In this document: positions 6,688-15,069 of the stretch, one piece after another
Layout: every line of letters starts with the position of its first letter
Numbering within the stretch: the stretch's first letter is position 1
From: Candidatus Liptonbacteria bacterium
GTDB taxonomy: Bacteria; Patescibacteriota; Minisyncoccia; UBA6257; 2-01-FULL-56-20
Length of the DNA stretch: 40,142 nt
Direction of reading: 5' to 3'
Assembly (NCBI GenBank): GCA_016204335.1
Contig: JACQKU010000016.1
Span: forward strand, 1 to 40,142
Translations under genes and position numbers: made by a program
Notes under the pieces: generated by a model
What the model was told of the DNA's origin: nothing
Database searches by the model: none
What the model saw: the letters and a program-made list of their open reading frames with translations, nothing else

Positions 6688-8148
6688 TTATAACTTTGGT
6701 TTGGCTTGGATAAGAAGATTGTCGCCTGTTTTCAAAAGTATTTCCGAATTGACTAAAAGACCCGCTTCTTTGCCTTCGGTTACTTCGGTCGCGTCTTTTT
6801 TCTGCTGTTGAAGATTTAGCGTTCTGCCGGAGCCGACAATGATTCCGTCGCGCTCTATTTCAAAAACCGCTTTATTTTTGAAAACTCCGGATTCGACTTT
6901 GCCTCCCACAACCTGTTTCTGCGGGCTTGACTGGTTGAATACCGCGAGAATTTTCAAAATTCCCGTCGGCTTCGGCGCTTCGAGTTCTTTCAAAAATTCT
7001 TCGGCGGCTTTTAAAAGTTCGTAGATGATTTCCGAAGAAATGATTTTTATGCCGTTTATTTCCGCGAGATTTTTCGACGTTTTGTCGGCGCGGCTTTTGA
7101 ACGCGAGTATGATTGCCTTTGATGAAATCGCGAATTTCACGTCGTTGTCGTTCACGTCACCGACCGATTCACCGAGAACTCTGAGGACCGGTTTTTCTTT
7201 CGCTAAAGATTTGACGATTTCCGAAAGCGCTTCGAGCGAACCGCCGTCGGACGCTTTCAAAATCAAGCGGAGCCCGAGGAATTCTTCTCCGGGTTTTTCG
7301 CGTGGAGATGTTTTGGAAGATTCGCCTTGGACAGTTTCTTTCAACGCTTCAATCACGGAAAACGCTTCGCCGGCCTGCGGCAGTGTTTCAAATCCGATGA
7401 CGAGCGCCGGAGCAGACGGCGCGATTTCTTTAATCGGCTCGCCGAGAAAATTTTCAAGAATTTTTATTTTGCCTTGTATCGTTGGCGTAGAAATGAAATC
7501 GCCGGCGCGCAGAGTCCCGTTTTTTACTATCAACGTCGCTTCCAGGCCGCGCTGCCGGTCAACTTTCGCTTCGAGCACATAGCCGGTCGCGGGGGTCGCC
7601 GGTTCGCATGTCAGATGTTCCACTTCCGCCGTCAGGAGAATCAAATCCAGAAGTTCGTCAATGCCATCGCCGGTTTTCGCGGAAACCGGCTGGTAGCTTA
7701 TTTGTCCGCCGTACCCTTCGAGAAAAACGCCTGCGGCGGACAATTCGTTTTTTACGCGTTCGATGTCGGCATTCGGTTTGTCGGTTTTCGTAAGCGCCAC
7801 GACAAACGGCGTTTTTGTTTCTCCAAGGATTTTTACGGATTCTTTGGTTTGTGGTTTGATACCTTCGTCCGCGGCCACGACGAGAATCGCGAGGTCCGCG
7901 ATATTCGCTCCGCGCGAGCGCATTTTCATGAACGCTTCGTGTCCGGGCGTGTCTATAAATGTGATTAGTTTTTCATTATGTGTTACTTGATACGCGCCAA
8001 TAGATTGCGTAATGCCGCCGGCTTCGCGCGATGCGAGGGTTGTTTTTCTGATATAGTCGAGCAGAGTGGTTTTGCCGTGGTCGACGTGACCCATTACCAC
8101 AACGATAGGGGAACGATTTATTCTATTTCTATTCTGATTCTCAATCAT
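6688..8148 (-). CDS. infB: Translation initiation factor IF-2, short form
   Basis: 486 aa. GTPase motifs: G1 GHVDHGKT (near residue 20), G2 in GGITQSIGAY, G3 DTPGHE, G4 TKTDK, G5 SAKTGDG; then domain II (ATPATGYVLEAKVDRQRG), domain III and the fMet-tRNA-binding C2 domain ending around SGRTLNLQQQKKD. The long N-terminal region of E. coli IF-2 is absent: the protein starts 17 residues before the G domain, as is usual in reduced CPR genomes. It brings initiator tRNA to the 30S subunit. rbfA and tRNA-Cys follow on the same strand. A tRNA-Ser gene is divergent upstream. Confidence 0.97.
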   Translation of the reverse strand: MIENQNRNRINRSPIVVVMGHVDHGKTTLLDYIRKTTLASREAGGITQSIGAYQVTHNEKLITFIDTPGHEAFMKMRSRGANIADLAILVVAADEGIKPQTKESVKILGETKTPFVVALTKTDKPNADIERVKNELSAAGVFLEGYGGQISYQPVSAKTGDGIDELLDLILLTAEVEHLTCEPATPATGYVLEAKVDRQRGLEATLIVKNGTLRAGDFISTPTIQGKIKILENFLGEPIKEIAPSAPALVIGFETLPQAGEAFSVIEALKETVQGESSKTSPREKPGEEFLGLRLILKASDGGSLEALSEIVKSLAKEKPVLRVLGESVGDVNDNDVKFAISSKAIILAFKSRADKTSKNLAEINGIKIISSEIIYELLKAAEEFLKELEAPKPTGILKILAVFNQSSPQKQVVGGKVESGVFKNKAVFEIERDGIIVGSGRTLNLQQQKKDATEVTEGKEAGLLVNSEILLKTGDNLLIQAKPKL

Positions 8149-8202
8149 TTTGGTCTTGTAAAGCTAACAGAAATCATGCATAATTACAAGAAATTTTAGT
8201 TT

Positions 8203-8291
8203 GGAGGCGTGTCTGAGTGGCTTAAAGAAGCGGTTTGCTAAACCGTTGTACGGGTAAAACCGTACCGAAGGTTCGAATCCTTCCGCCTCCG
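8203..8291 (+). tRNA. tRNA-Ser (GCU)
   Basis: Class II tRNA, 89 nt: acceptor GGAGGCG/CGCCTCC, anticodon loop TTGCTAA (GCU), long variable arm TGTACGGGTAAAACCGTAC, T-arm AAGGTTCGAATCCTT, discriminator G. The following CAA shows that CCA is not encoded. It lies between divergent infB and the riboflavin genes. Confidence 0.96.
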
Positions 8292-8338
8292 CAAACGTTT
8301 TTGCGGCTCTTTTCGATACTTTCCCGGAAATTTCCAAC

Positions 8339-8713
8339 ATGTCCAACAACAAAAAAAAGCGCGCCGTTATTTTTAATGTAGAAGGCGCGGTAGAGCGTGG
8401 AAATAAAAAGGGGAAGGAACTCGGATTCCCAACGGCGAATATTCCTTGCGATTCCTCAATACCGGGCGGCATCTACGCGGGAGAAGCGGTTTGGAACGGG
8501 AATATCTATCAAGCGGCGCTTTATAAGGAAGATAAGAAAGACATTGTCGAGGCGCATCTGCTCGATTTTTCAGGAGACCTTTACGGAGAAAAGCTGGCTG
8601 TTCTGGCGCATAAGAAAGTGAGGGATGTCAGAATGTTCGCAGAGAGAGAAGAACTCATCGCGGCTATTTTAAAAGACATCGCGGATATCAGAAAATTATG
8701 TTCACGGGAATAA
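8339..8713 (+). CDS. Stand-alone riboflavin kinase domain
   Basis: A 124-aa protein equal to the C-terminal kinase half of RibF: GxVxRGNKKGKELGFPTANI (substrate loop), SIPGGIYAGEA, and EAHLLDFSGDLYGEKLAV. It would phosphorylate riboflavin to FMN. The N-terminal FAD synthetase half of bifunctional RibF is missing, so FAD must come from another enzyme or from outside. Its end overlaps the start of riboflavin synthase by 16 nt, pointing to an operon. Confidence 0.88.
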   Translation: MSNNKKKRAVIFNVEGAVERGNKKGKELGFPTANIPCDSSIPGGIYAGEAVWNGNIYQAALYKEDKKDIVEAHLLDFSGDLYGEKLAVLAHKKVRDVRMFAEREELIAAILKDIADIRKLCSRE

Positions 8714-9294
8714 TCGCGGCGCTGGGAAAAGTGCGGGATGCTTCGGCGCGCGGCGGAAGCGTTTACGTCCTGATTCAAAAGCCCGCGGGATGGAAAGTTA
8801 AAAAAGGAGAGAGTATCAGCGTTGACGGCATCTGCTCGACCGTGAAAGGCCTTCGCGGCAATTCATTCGAAGTGGAATATATGCCCGAGACGGTTAAAAA
8901 AACCGCCGCCAAACTTCTGAAGAAAGGGATGTGCGTGAATATGGAGCGCTCGCTTCGCCTAAACGACCGGCTCGACGGCCATCTGGTGCAGGGGCATGTG
9001 GATACGACCGGAGACATCAGGGAAATCGGGAAAATAGGTAATTCGGTTATTTTGAAAATCGGTTTTCCGGGTCGGTATAGGAAGTTTATCGCCGAGAAGG
9101 GCTCGATTTCCGTGAACGGCGTGAGTTTGACCGTCGTTGCCGGCGGCGGAAATTGGTTCACTGTTTCGCTCGTCAGCTACACGCTTGAGCATACGAATTT
9201 GCGTAATCTCAAAAAAGGAGATAAGGTCAATCTCGAAACGGATGTTCTCGCGCGTTATCTTCAGGCGCCGAGGAGTAATCGCGAATATCGCTAA
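8698..9294 (+). CDS. ribE: Riboflavin synthase, alpha subunit
   Basis: 198 aa with the hallmark start MFTGIIAALGKV and the two tandem lumazine-binding barrels: first repeat with SISVDGICSTV, second with SISVNGVSLTV, and the linker NDRLDGHLVQGHVDTTG. It dismutates two 6,7-dimethyl-8-ribityllumazine molecules into riboflavin. It overlaps the kinase gene upstream and is followed by ribH. Its last codons (from about 9274) lie within the left arm of an inverted repeat that fills the gap to ribH, so the C-terminal SNREYR may be repeat-derived. Confidence 0.96.
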   Translation: MFTGIIAALGKVRDASARGGSVYVLIQKPAGWKVKKGESISVDGICSTVKGLRGNSFEVEYMPETVKKTAAKLLKKGMCVNMERSLRLNDRLDGHLVQGHVDTTGDIREIGKIGNSVILKIGFPGRYRKFIAEKGSISVNGVSLTVVAGGGNWFTVSLVSYTLEHTNLRNLKKGDKVNLETDVLARYLQAPRSNREYR

Positions 9295-9383
9295 TAAAAG
9301 CAAATATCGCGAATTTAAATTTCATACATTGTAAATAAACATTCGCATTATTTTGCCCACATTCGCATTATTCGCGACTACTT
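9274..9383. repeat. AGTAATCGCGAAT-type inverted repeat
   Basis: Arms of about 40 bp: the left one begins AGTAATCGCGAATATCGC inside the end of ribE, the right one ends ATTCGCATTATTCGCGACTACT just before the ribH ATG, so I describe it by its ends only. A close relative at 29240 also ends right before a start codon. No T-tract follows. Confidence 0.65.
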
Positions 9384-9384
9384 T

Positions 9385-9849
9385 ATGGAAAGAAAAAACC
9401 GTACAAAAAAAATTATATTGCCGGATGGTTCGCGCTTGCGGATAGGCATCGTGGTTTCGGAGTTTCACAAAGACATTACGGACGGCCTTCTCAAAGGGGC
9501 GCTGGAAGCGCTTGGCGCGTGCAAGGTAAAGAAAAATAATATTCGCATACTGCGCGTTCCGGGAAGTTTCGAGATACCGTTCGGTTGTCTTTCTCTTCTT
9601 GGACGGAAAAAATATGACGCGCTTGTCGCTCTCGGATGCATTATAGAGGGCGAGACGAGCCATTACGTCTACATTGCTTCGGCGGTTTCCCAGGGGATTA
9701 TGAATCTTTCGATTGAGCGTAATGTGCCGATAAGTTTCGGCGTGATTACAACGGACAATCTCGCGCAGGCAAAGGAACGCTCTGCAAAAAAGAGAAACAG
9801 GGGAAAAGACGCGGCGCTCGCCGCGGTGTCGATGGCGCTACAATATTAA
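9385..9849 (+). CDS. ribH: 6,7-dimethyl-8-ribityllumazine synthase
   Basis: 154 aa. Motifs of the family are clear: RIGIVVSEFHKDIT (substrate-binding N-terminal strand), RVPGSFEIPFG, ALGCIIEGETSHYVYI and VPISFGVITTDNLAQA. It condenses 3,4-dihydroxybutanone phosphate with the ribityl-amino-pyrimidine to make lumazine, the substrate of the upstream synthase. The two early enzymes (RibA/RibB and RibD) are not in this window. The start codon follows an inverted repeat and has no strong Shine-Dalgarno. Confidence 0.96.
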   Translation: MERKNRTKKIILPDGSRLRIGIVVSEFHKDITDGLLKGALEALGACKVKKNNIRILRVPGSFEIPFGCLSLLGRKKYDALVALGCIIEGETSHYVYIASAVSQGIMNLSIERNVPISFGVITTDNLAQAKERSAKKRNRGKDAALAAVSMALQY

Positions 9850-9874
9850 CATTAGCGGAGAATTAATTACTTTA

Positions 9875-10759
9875 ATGATGAACGGCAATTTCCGCCGCCA
9901 GCGCGCGCAAAAAGGGCTCATCATACTCGCGGTTCTTGCCGGAACCGGCGCTTTTTTGTATTGGTATTTTTTCCACTCGCTTTCACTTAAGGAATTATTC
10001 AGCATCCGGCATTTTTCCGAAAATTTTTCAACGGCGGAAATCAGAAGATATATTTCGGCTCCGCCTCCGCTCCGCCGCGAAGAATCTGCCGCGTCATCTC
10101 CGCTTACCCCCTCGGGCATCATAGCGAATACCAATATTCAAAGGAATCGACAGGCCGGTTTGCCTGCGTTATCGGAAAATCCCGCGCTTGACGATATAGC
10201 GGGATTGCGCCTAGATGATATGTTTCGGAAACAGTATTTCGCCCATACGGCGCCTGACGGTGGAAACGCGGAGATGGCCGCCGGAACAGTCGGCTACGAT
10301 TATATCGCTATCGGCGAGAATCTCGCGCTGGGACGTTTTGCCGGAGACAAAGGCGTGGTCGCGGGGTGGATGAACAGTCCTGGACATCGCGCGAATATTT
10401 TGAGCGCCCAGCTTACCCAAATCGGCGCCGCCGCGCGCGAAGGGATGTTTAACGGAGAATATATTTGGATTGCGGTGCAGGTTTTCGGGAGGCCGGCTTC
10501 CGAGTGTCCTCTTTTGAGCGCGGGCCTCAAAACGCAGATAGACAATTCGAAAAATCGGTTATCGCTGATGGAGACGGAGATTCAGGCAATGCGAGCCGAG
10601 TTGGGAGGCATGAAACAGAAGTACGGGCCGGCGTATAACCAGAACGCGCGAAAATATAATCAACTTATAGACCAATATAACGCCCTTCTTGCCGAAACAA
10701 AGGCGGATGTCTTTGAATACAATCAGGAAGTTACGGCATTCAACCAATGTCTCGGCTAG
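9875..10759 (+). CDS. Membrane-anchored CAP (SCP/PR-1) domain protein
   Basis: 294 aa. An N-terminal helix (GLIILAVLAGTGAFLYWYFF) anchors or exports it. A spacer follows, then a CAP domain of about 120 residues with NRQAGLPALSENPALDDIAG, FAHTAPDG, GYDYIAIGENLALG and WMNSPGHRANIL; the H and E residues of the CAP cavity are present. The last 85 residues form a predicted coiled coil (QIDNSKNRLSLMETEIQAM) containing repeated YNQ. CAP proteins are extracellular and bind lipids or act on cell walls; the specific role is unknown. It lies 25 nt after ribH and may be co-transcribed. Confidence 0.85.
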   Translation: MMNGNFRRQRAQKGLIILAVLAGTGAFLYWYFFHSLSLKELFSIRHFSENFSTAEIRRYISAPPPLRREESAASSPLTPSGIIANTNIQRNRQAGLPALSENPALDDIAGLRLDDMFRKQYFAHTAPDGGNAEMAAGTVGYDYIAIGENLALGRFAGDKGVVAGWMNSPGHRANILSAQLTQIGAAAREGMFNGEYIWIAVQVFGRPASECPLLSAGLKTQIDNSKNRLSLMETEIQAMRAELGGMKQKYGPAYNQNARKYNQLIDQYNALLAETKADVFEYNQEVTAFNQCLG

Positions 10760-10958
10760 CGGCTACAGCCGGTTCTCAAAAATCGAAAATCGGAGCGCCT
10801 TGACTCTTTTCGCGATACGGCGTAGCATTTCAGAGTAAGGTTCTTATTTCTTTAATCCCTTTCCGGCGCATTGGCGTATTCGGAAAGACAGAATAAGACG
10901 GCGGTCGACTCACTTTCTTGATATTAAAATACATCGAGGAAAAATAATTTAGAGACAG

Positions 10959-11300
10959 ATGGCAAAGAAATTATACGTGGGAGGGTTGTCTTACGACACC
11001 ACCCAAGAAGGCCTGAAAGACGCGTTCTCGAAAGCGGGAACCGTTGTGTCAGCCAACGTCATCACCGACAGAATGTCGGGCCGCTCGCGCGGATTCGGTT
11101 TCGTGGAAATGTCCACGGATGAAGAGACAGACGCGGCGATTGAAATGATGAACGGCAAAGAGCTTGACGGCCGGACTCTGACTGTGAACGAAGCCAAACC
11201 GCCGGAGTCGCGTCCCCGCGACGGGGGCGGATTCCGGAATGACCGCGGTGGAAGCCGTGGCGGATTCGGCGGAGGCAACGATCGCAGAAAGAGCTGGTAA
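10959..11300 (+). CDS. Glycine-rich RRM RNA-binding protein
   Basis: 113 aa. One RNA-recognition motif: RNP2 LYVGGL at residue 5 and RNP1 RGFGFVEM near residue 45, with the usual beta-alpha-beta pattern, then an Arg/Gly-rich tail (GGFRNDRGGSRGGFGGG). Such small RRM proteins are single-stranded RNA binders, often linked to cold response in cyanobacteria and other bacteria. The 200-nt gap upstream holds no gene. A strong terminator follows, so it is probably a single-gene unit. Confidence 0.93.
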   Translation: MAKKLYVGGLSYDTTQEGLKDAFSKAGTVVSANVITDRMSGRSRGFGFVEMSTDEETDAAIEMMNGKELDGRTLTVNEAKPPESRPRDGGGFRNDRGGSRGGFGGGNDRRKSW

Positions 11301-11312
11301 AAACGGCTTACG

Positions 11313-11345
11313 AAAAATCCCCCGCACAGGGGGATTTTTGTTTGC
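11313..11345 (+). terminator. Rho-independent terminator of the RRM gene
   Basis: Hairpin AAAAATCCCCC-GCACA-GGGGGATTTTT 12 nt after the stop codon, with T-rich sequence after it. A textbook intrinsic terminator, and symmetrical enough to work on both strands. Confidence 0.9.
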
Positions 11346-11366
11346 TTTTTATGGTGTTTTAGCCGG

Positions 11367-11396
11367 TTGCGAATCCGACGGTTTTTATGGTAAAAT
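11367..11396 (+). promoter_or_regulatory. Promoter of gyrB
   Basis: TTGCGA (11367-11372) and TAAAAT (11391-11396) are 18 nt apart. Predicted transcription start is near 11403, next to a TTG codon in the gyrB frame (11405) and about 35 nt before the ATG at 11438. Confidence 0.55.
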
Positions 11397-11437
11397 GAGT
11401 CCACTTGGCCGAAGCAAAAGGGCTATTTATTTTTGAA

Positions 11438-13579
11438 ATGGCGAAAAAAATCAAAGAAAAACCGGCGGCGCAAAATCCGGCTGAAAATGGCCAGCCTTCG
11501 TACACAGCGAAGGATATTTATGTTCTTGAAGGGCTTGAGCCTGTGCGTAAACGGCCTGGAATGTACATCGGTTCGACCGGGACCGACGGACTTCATCATC
11601 TTATTTGGGAGGTGGTGGACAACTCGATTGACGAGGCGATGGGCGGTTACGCAAAAAATATTACAATTGAACTTTTGCCGAAAAATCAGGTAAGCGTGAC
11701 CGACGACGGCCGCGGCATTCCGGTCGAGATTCATCAGCATACGAAAAAATCCGCGCTCGAAACCGTGATGACGACTTTGCACGCCGGCGGAAAATTCGGG
11801 GGAGAATCGTATAAAGTTGCGGGCGGACTCCACGGCGTCGGCGTGTCGGTGGTGAACGCGCTTTCCGAATGGCTGCGCGTGGAGGTTTGCCGGGATGGAG
11901 GGTTGTACGCGCAGGAATACGAGCGCGGGAAACCCAAGGCGAAAGTTAAAAAAGATGGGAGTTCGAAAACAACCGGAACTAAAGTTATTTTTTCCCCCGA
12001 CCCGCAGATTTTTTCAACCATAGAATTCAACGAAAAACGAATCGCGGACCATCTCCGCCAGCAGGCGTATCTGACCAAAGGCATTCGGCTAAATTTTTTC
12101 GACCGCCGGAAATCGCCGCAGTCGCTCTACGGATTTTATTTCGAGGGCGGCGTGCTGTCATTCGTGAAATTTCTTTCGCGGAACGAAAAATCGCTTCAGG
12201 ACGAGATTTTTTACGTTCAAAAGCAGGCGGACCCTTCGACTGAAGGCTCAGGGCGGGGAAAAGTGGAAGTTGAGGTCGCGTTCGCGTATGTTGATGATTT
12301 TGATACTAAGGAGATGAGTTTCGCGAATAATATCTACACTCCGGACGGCGGAATGCATCTGACGGGATTTCGTTCGGCGCTGACGCGGACATTGAACGGT
12401 TACGCGCGGAGCGAATCGTATCTTAAGGAAAAAGACGAAAATCTGACGAGCGAAGATATGCGCGAGGGGCTGGTTGCGGTTGTCTCATTGAAGCTAAGGG
12501 AGCCGCAGTTCGAGGGCCAGACAAAAGCGCGACTTGGAAATCCGGAAGCGAGAACCGCCGTTGAAGCCGTTGTCAACGAAGCGCTTAAGGAATTTTTGGA
12601 AAAACGGCCGAGTGAAGCAAGAAAAATCATCGAGAAAGTGATGCTCGCCGCGAAAGCGCGAATGGCCGCGAAAGCCGCGAAAGACACCGTGCTTCGAAAA
12701 GGCGCGCTTGAAGGCTTGACGTTACCTGGCAAGCTTGCCGACTGCTCATCGCGCCATCCCGAAGAATCAGAGCTCTTCATTGTTGAGGGTGACAGCGCAG
12801 GCGGTTCATGCAAATCGGGGCGCGACCGGCGCACTCAGGCAATCCTTCCGCTCAAAGGAAAAATTTTGAATGTCGAAAAAGCGCGGCTTGACAAGATGCT
12901 TGCGAATATCGAGATTCGCTCGCTCGTGATTGCTCTCGGCACCGCTATCGCGGAAAATTTCGATTTGGAAAAACTCCGCTATCATAAAATTATTTTGATG
13001 AGCGACGCGGACGTTGACGGCGCGCACATCAGGACGCTTTTCCTGACGCTTTTTTACCGCTACTTCCCGCAGATTATTGAGAAAGGACATCTTCTTATCG
13101 CTCAGCCGCCGCTTTATCGTATTCAGTCCGGCAAAGAAGTTCGTTACGCGTACAACGATGCCGAGAAAAACAGGATTGTTACGGAGATTCAAAGAGTCAA
13201 GGGTCAAAAATCGAGCGACAAGCGACCCGCCTCCGCTAAAGCTTCCACCGATGCCAAGGCTTTGGCGGACAGGTCGGCGGGCAAGCAAACGTCAAGCGTC
13301 GCTGGAGAAGAAAAAGCGGAAGAGTTGGAAACCGGAGAAACCGGCGAAACAAAACCCTCCGGCGTTTCAATACAACGTTACAAGGGTCTCGGCGAAATGA
13401 ATCCTGAACAGCTTTGGGAGACGACGATGAATCCCGAGAACAGGATTTTGAAACGTGTTATGGTTGAAGACGCGGAAAAAGCTGACCGTTTGTTCAATAT
13501 TTTGATGGGTGATTTGGTTGAGCCGAGAAAACAGTTTATTCAGGCATACGCGACCGGAGTGAGGAATCTTGACATTTAG
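11438..13579 (+). CDS. gyrB: DNA gyrase subunit B
   Basis: 713 aa from ATG 11438; the track's TTG at 11405 adds 11 residues and cannot be excluded because it lies almost at the predicted transcription start. GHKL ATPase motifs: EVVDNSIDEAMGG, DDGRGIPV, GGLHGVGVSVVNALS. Toprim motifs: ELFIVEGDSAGGS and ILMSDADVDGAHIRTL; the C-terminus QRYKGLGEMNPEQLWETTM is typical. It supplies ATP-driven negative supercoiling with GyrA, which is not in the window. Two in-frame repeat-derived insertions are visible: DPSTEGSGRGK (about 12230) and a segment containing PASAKASTDAKALADRSAGK (13226-13281), the latter just before the conserved IQRYKGLGEM. Confidence 0.97.
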   Translation: MAKKIKEKPAAQNPAENGQPSYTAKDIYVLEGLEPVRKRPGMYIGSTGTDGLHHLIWEVVDNSIDEAMGGYAKNITIELLPKNQVSVTDDGRGIPVEIHQHTKKSALETVMTTLHAGGKFGGESYKVAGGLHGVGVSVVNALSEWLRVEVCRDGGLYAQEYERGKPKAKVKKDGSSKTTGTKVIFSPDPQIFSTIEFNEKRIADHLRQQAYLTKGIRLNFFDRRKSPQSLYGFYFEGGVLSFVKFLSRNEKSLQDEIFYVQKQADPSTEGSGRGKVEVEVAFAYVDDFDTKEMSFANNIYTPDGGMHLTGFRSALTRTLNGYARSESYLKEKDENLTSEDMREGLVAVVSLKLREPQFEGQTKARLGNPEARTAVEAVVNEALKEFLEKRPSEARKIIEKVMLAAKARMAAKAAKDTVLRKGALEGLTLPGKLADCSSRHPEESELFIVEGDSAGGSCKSGRDRRTQAILPLKGKILNVEKARLDKMLANIEIRSLVIALGTAIAENFDLEKLRYHKIILMSDADVDGAHIRTLFLTLFYRYFPQIIEKGHLLIAQPPLYRIQSGKEVRYAYNDAEKNRIVTEIQRVKGQKSSDKRPASAKASTDAKALADRSAGKQTSSVAGEEKAEELETGETGETKPSGVSIQRYKGLGEMNPEQLWETTMNPENRILKRVMVEDAEKADRLFNILMGDLVEPRKQFIQAYATGVRNLDI

Positions 13580-13581
13580 TC

Positions 13582-13686
13582 GCTACGAAATACGAATTTC
13601 TTACGAAAATACGAAAACGGCTGGATTTGAGATTTGTATATTCGCTTGCCTGCCGGCAGGCAGATACATTTTTAATGTTTTGTAGC
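13582..13686. repeat. TACGAAA-unit inverted repeat with GCCTGCCGGCAGGC core
   Basis: Between gyrB and secE. The left arm begins GCTACGAAATACGAATTTC; the right arm ends TTTTTAATGTTTTGTAGC. A perfect TGCCTGCCGGCAGGCA palindrome lies in the right half, as if one repeat had landed in another. Confidence 0.65.
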
Positions 13687-13692
13687 CCGATA

Positions 13693-13721
13693 TTGCTTTT
13701 CCTCGTGTCTTTTGCTATGGT
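13693..13721 (+). promoter_or_regulatory. Promoter of secE-nusG
   Basis: TTGCTT (13693-13698) and TATGGT (13716-13721) with an ideal 17-nt spacer. The -10 box ends 11 nt before the secE ATG, so the leader would be about 5 nt. No Shine-Dalgarno is possible. Confidence 0.65.
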
Positions 13722-13732
13722 AGTGGAACTAA

Positions 13733-13924
13733 ATGATTGACAAGATTAAGAAATTTTTCGAGGAAACACGGTTGGAATTCCGCCATGTCAATTGGCCCAG
13801 CCGGAACGAGGCGGCGCGGCTGACCATGGTTGTCGTGATTCTTTCGCTTTGTCTTGCGGCGTTTCTCGGCGCGTTCGATTATCTTTTTACGTATCTATTG
13901 AGAATTTTTGTGGTAAAAACTTAA
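13733..13924 (+). CDS. secE: Protein translocase subunit SecE
   Basis: 63 aa, the short single-helix form of SecE. Conserved amphipathic part FFEETRLEFRHVNWPSRNEAARLT followed by one membrane helix (VVILSLCLAAFLGAFDYLF). It clamps SecY in the translocon. The stop is directly followed by the nusG ATG, the order found in most bacteria. Confidence 0.95.
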   Translation: MIDKIKKFFEETRLEFRHVNWPSRNEAARLTMVVVILSLCLAAFLGAFDYLFTYLLRIFVVKT

Positions 13925-14476
13925 ATGAACGAACTTCAAAAAACAGATAATGCGAAGCATTGGTACGCGGTTCACACATATTCCGGATATGAAGAGGCGG
14001 TTGCGCGCTATCTCAAACAGAGGATAGAATCGCTTTCGATGGACGATAAAATTTTCGACGTCATCATTCCGAAAGAAAAAAAGATAAAAGTGAAAGACGG
14101 GAAGCGGGAATTTATCGAGGATAAATTGTATCCCGGCTATGTGCTCGTGAATATGGTTTTGACCGAGGATTCGTGGTATGTCGTCAGAAATACGCCGCGG
14201 GTCACGGGGTTCGTAGGTCCGGATAACACGACTCCTACGCCGCTTTCCGAGGAAGAAGTGAACGCGCTTCTCGGCAGAATGTCGAAAGACGAGAGTTCGT
14301 TCAAAGTTGATTTGCGGGTCGGCGACGCGGTCAAGATTATTGACGGACCGTTCAAGGATTATGAAGGGAAAATCGTGGAGGTCGACGAGGAAAAAGGAAG
14401 AATTAAGGCGCTGGTGGCGATATTCGGCCGCGACACTTCACTTGATTTGGATTCCTTGCAGGTTAAAAAAATCTAA
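13925..14476 (+). CDS. nusG: Transcription termination/antitermination protein NusG
   Basis: 183 aa. NGN domain with HWYAVHTYSGYEEAVARYL and KLYPGYVLVNMVLTEDSWYVVRNTPRVTGFVG, then a KOW domain with GDAVKIIDGPFKDYEGKIVEVD. It binds RNA polymerase at the clamp to raise processivity and couples to Rho or ribosomal protein S10. It starts immediately after secE and is followed by a palindromic spacer and rplK. Confidence 0.97.
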   Translation: MNELQKTDNAKHWYAVHTYSGYEEAVARYLKQRIESLSMDDKIFDVIIPKEKKIKVKDGKREFIEDKLYPGYVLVNMVLTEDSWYVVRNTPRVTGFVGPDNTTPTPLSEEEVNALLGRMSKDESSFKVDLRVGDAVKIIDGPFKDYEGKIVEVDEEKGRIKALVAIFGRDTSLDLDSLQVKKI

Positions 14477-14477
14477 A

Positions 14478-14556
14478 AGTATCAAGTATCATGCGTCACG
14501 TATCAAGATAAAAAATTCTAAAACTTTCTTGACGCTTGATACCTGACACTTGACAC
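14478..14556. repeat. GTATCAAG-unit inverted repeat between nusG and rplK
   Basis: Left arm with AGTATCAAGTATCATGCGTC, right arm with GACGCTTGATACCTGACACTT; the arms pair with mismatches. It ends 6 nt before the rplK ATG. It resembles in style the iterated-unit repeats elsewhere and has no T-tract. Confidence 0.65.
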
Positions 14557-14562
14557 AGAACA

Positions 14563-14985
14563 ATGGCCAAACCAATAAAAACAACGATAAAACTTCAAAT
14601 CGCGGCGGCGGCCGCGAATCCCGCGCCGCCCATCGGTCCCGCGCTCGGCCAGCACGGCGTGAACATCCAGGAGTTCTGCAGACAGTTCAACGAGGCGACC
14701 AAGGAAATGGCGGGCGATATTATTCCAGCCGAAATAACTATTTTCGAAGACCGTAGTTTTACGTTCAAACTGAAAACTCCCCCGACTTCGGCGCTTCTCA
14801 AAAAAGCGGCAGGCATTGAGAAGGCATCCGGCAATCCTTTGAAAATCAAAGTTGGAAAAGTGAGCAAAGCAGACGTAAAAGCTATTGCCGAACGGAAAAT
14901 GATTGACCTGAACACGGATAATCTTGATGCCGCGATAAAGATTGTGGAGGGAACGGCGCGTTCGATGGGAATAGAGGTAGGATAA
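14563..14985 (+). CDS. rplK: 50S ribosomal protein L11
   Basis: 140 aa with both L11 domains: [20 protein letters not shown] and [17 protein letters not shown] in the N-terminal domain, and the RNA-binding C-terminal domain ending [14 protein letters not shown]. It forms part of the GTPase-associated centre on 23S rRNA. In most bacteria rplA (L1) follows directly; here the next gene is a thymidylate kinase. Some Patescibacteria have been reported to lack L1. Confidence 0.97.
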   Translation: MAKPIKTTIKLQIAAAAANPAPPIGPALGQHGVNIQEFCRQFNEATKEMAGDIIPAEITIFEDRSFTFKLKTPPTSALLKKAAGIEKASGNPLKIKVGKVSKADVKAIAERKMIDLNTDNLDAAIKIVEGTARSMGIEVG

Positions 14986-15000
14986 GCGTAAAAATCTTTT

Positions 15001-15037
15001 CTCCCCGGTGGGTTTTTTTGAATCTGCGGGGTTTTTG
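15001..15037 (+). terminator. Likely terminator after rplK
   Basis: CTCCCCG pairs with CGGGG across a long loop that itself contains a T-run, and the second arm is followed by TTTTTGCTT. The hairpin is not ideal (5-bp stem, large loop), so confidence is moderate. Confidence 0.45.
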
Positions 15038-15062
15038 CTTGTTGAAGCTTTTGATGTAAACT
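15035..15062 (+). promoter_or_regulatory. Promoter of tmk-gatB
   Basis: TTGCTT (15035-15040) and TAAACT (15057-15062) with a 16-nt spacer. The -10 box ends 7 nt before the tmk ATG, which predicts a leaderless mRNA. Confidence 0.5.
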
Positions 15063-15069
15063 TAAGGTA

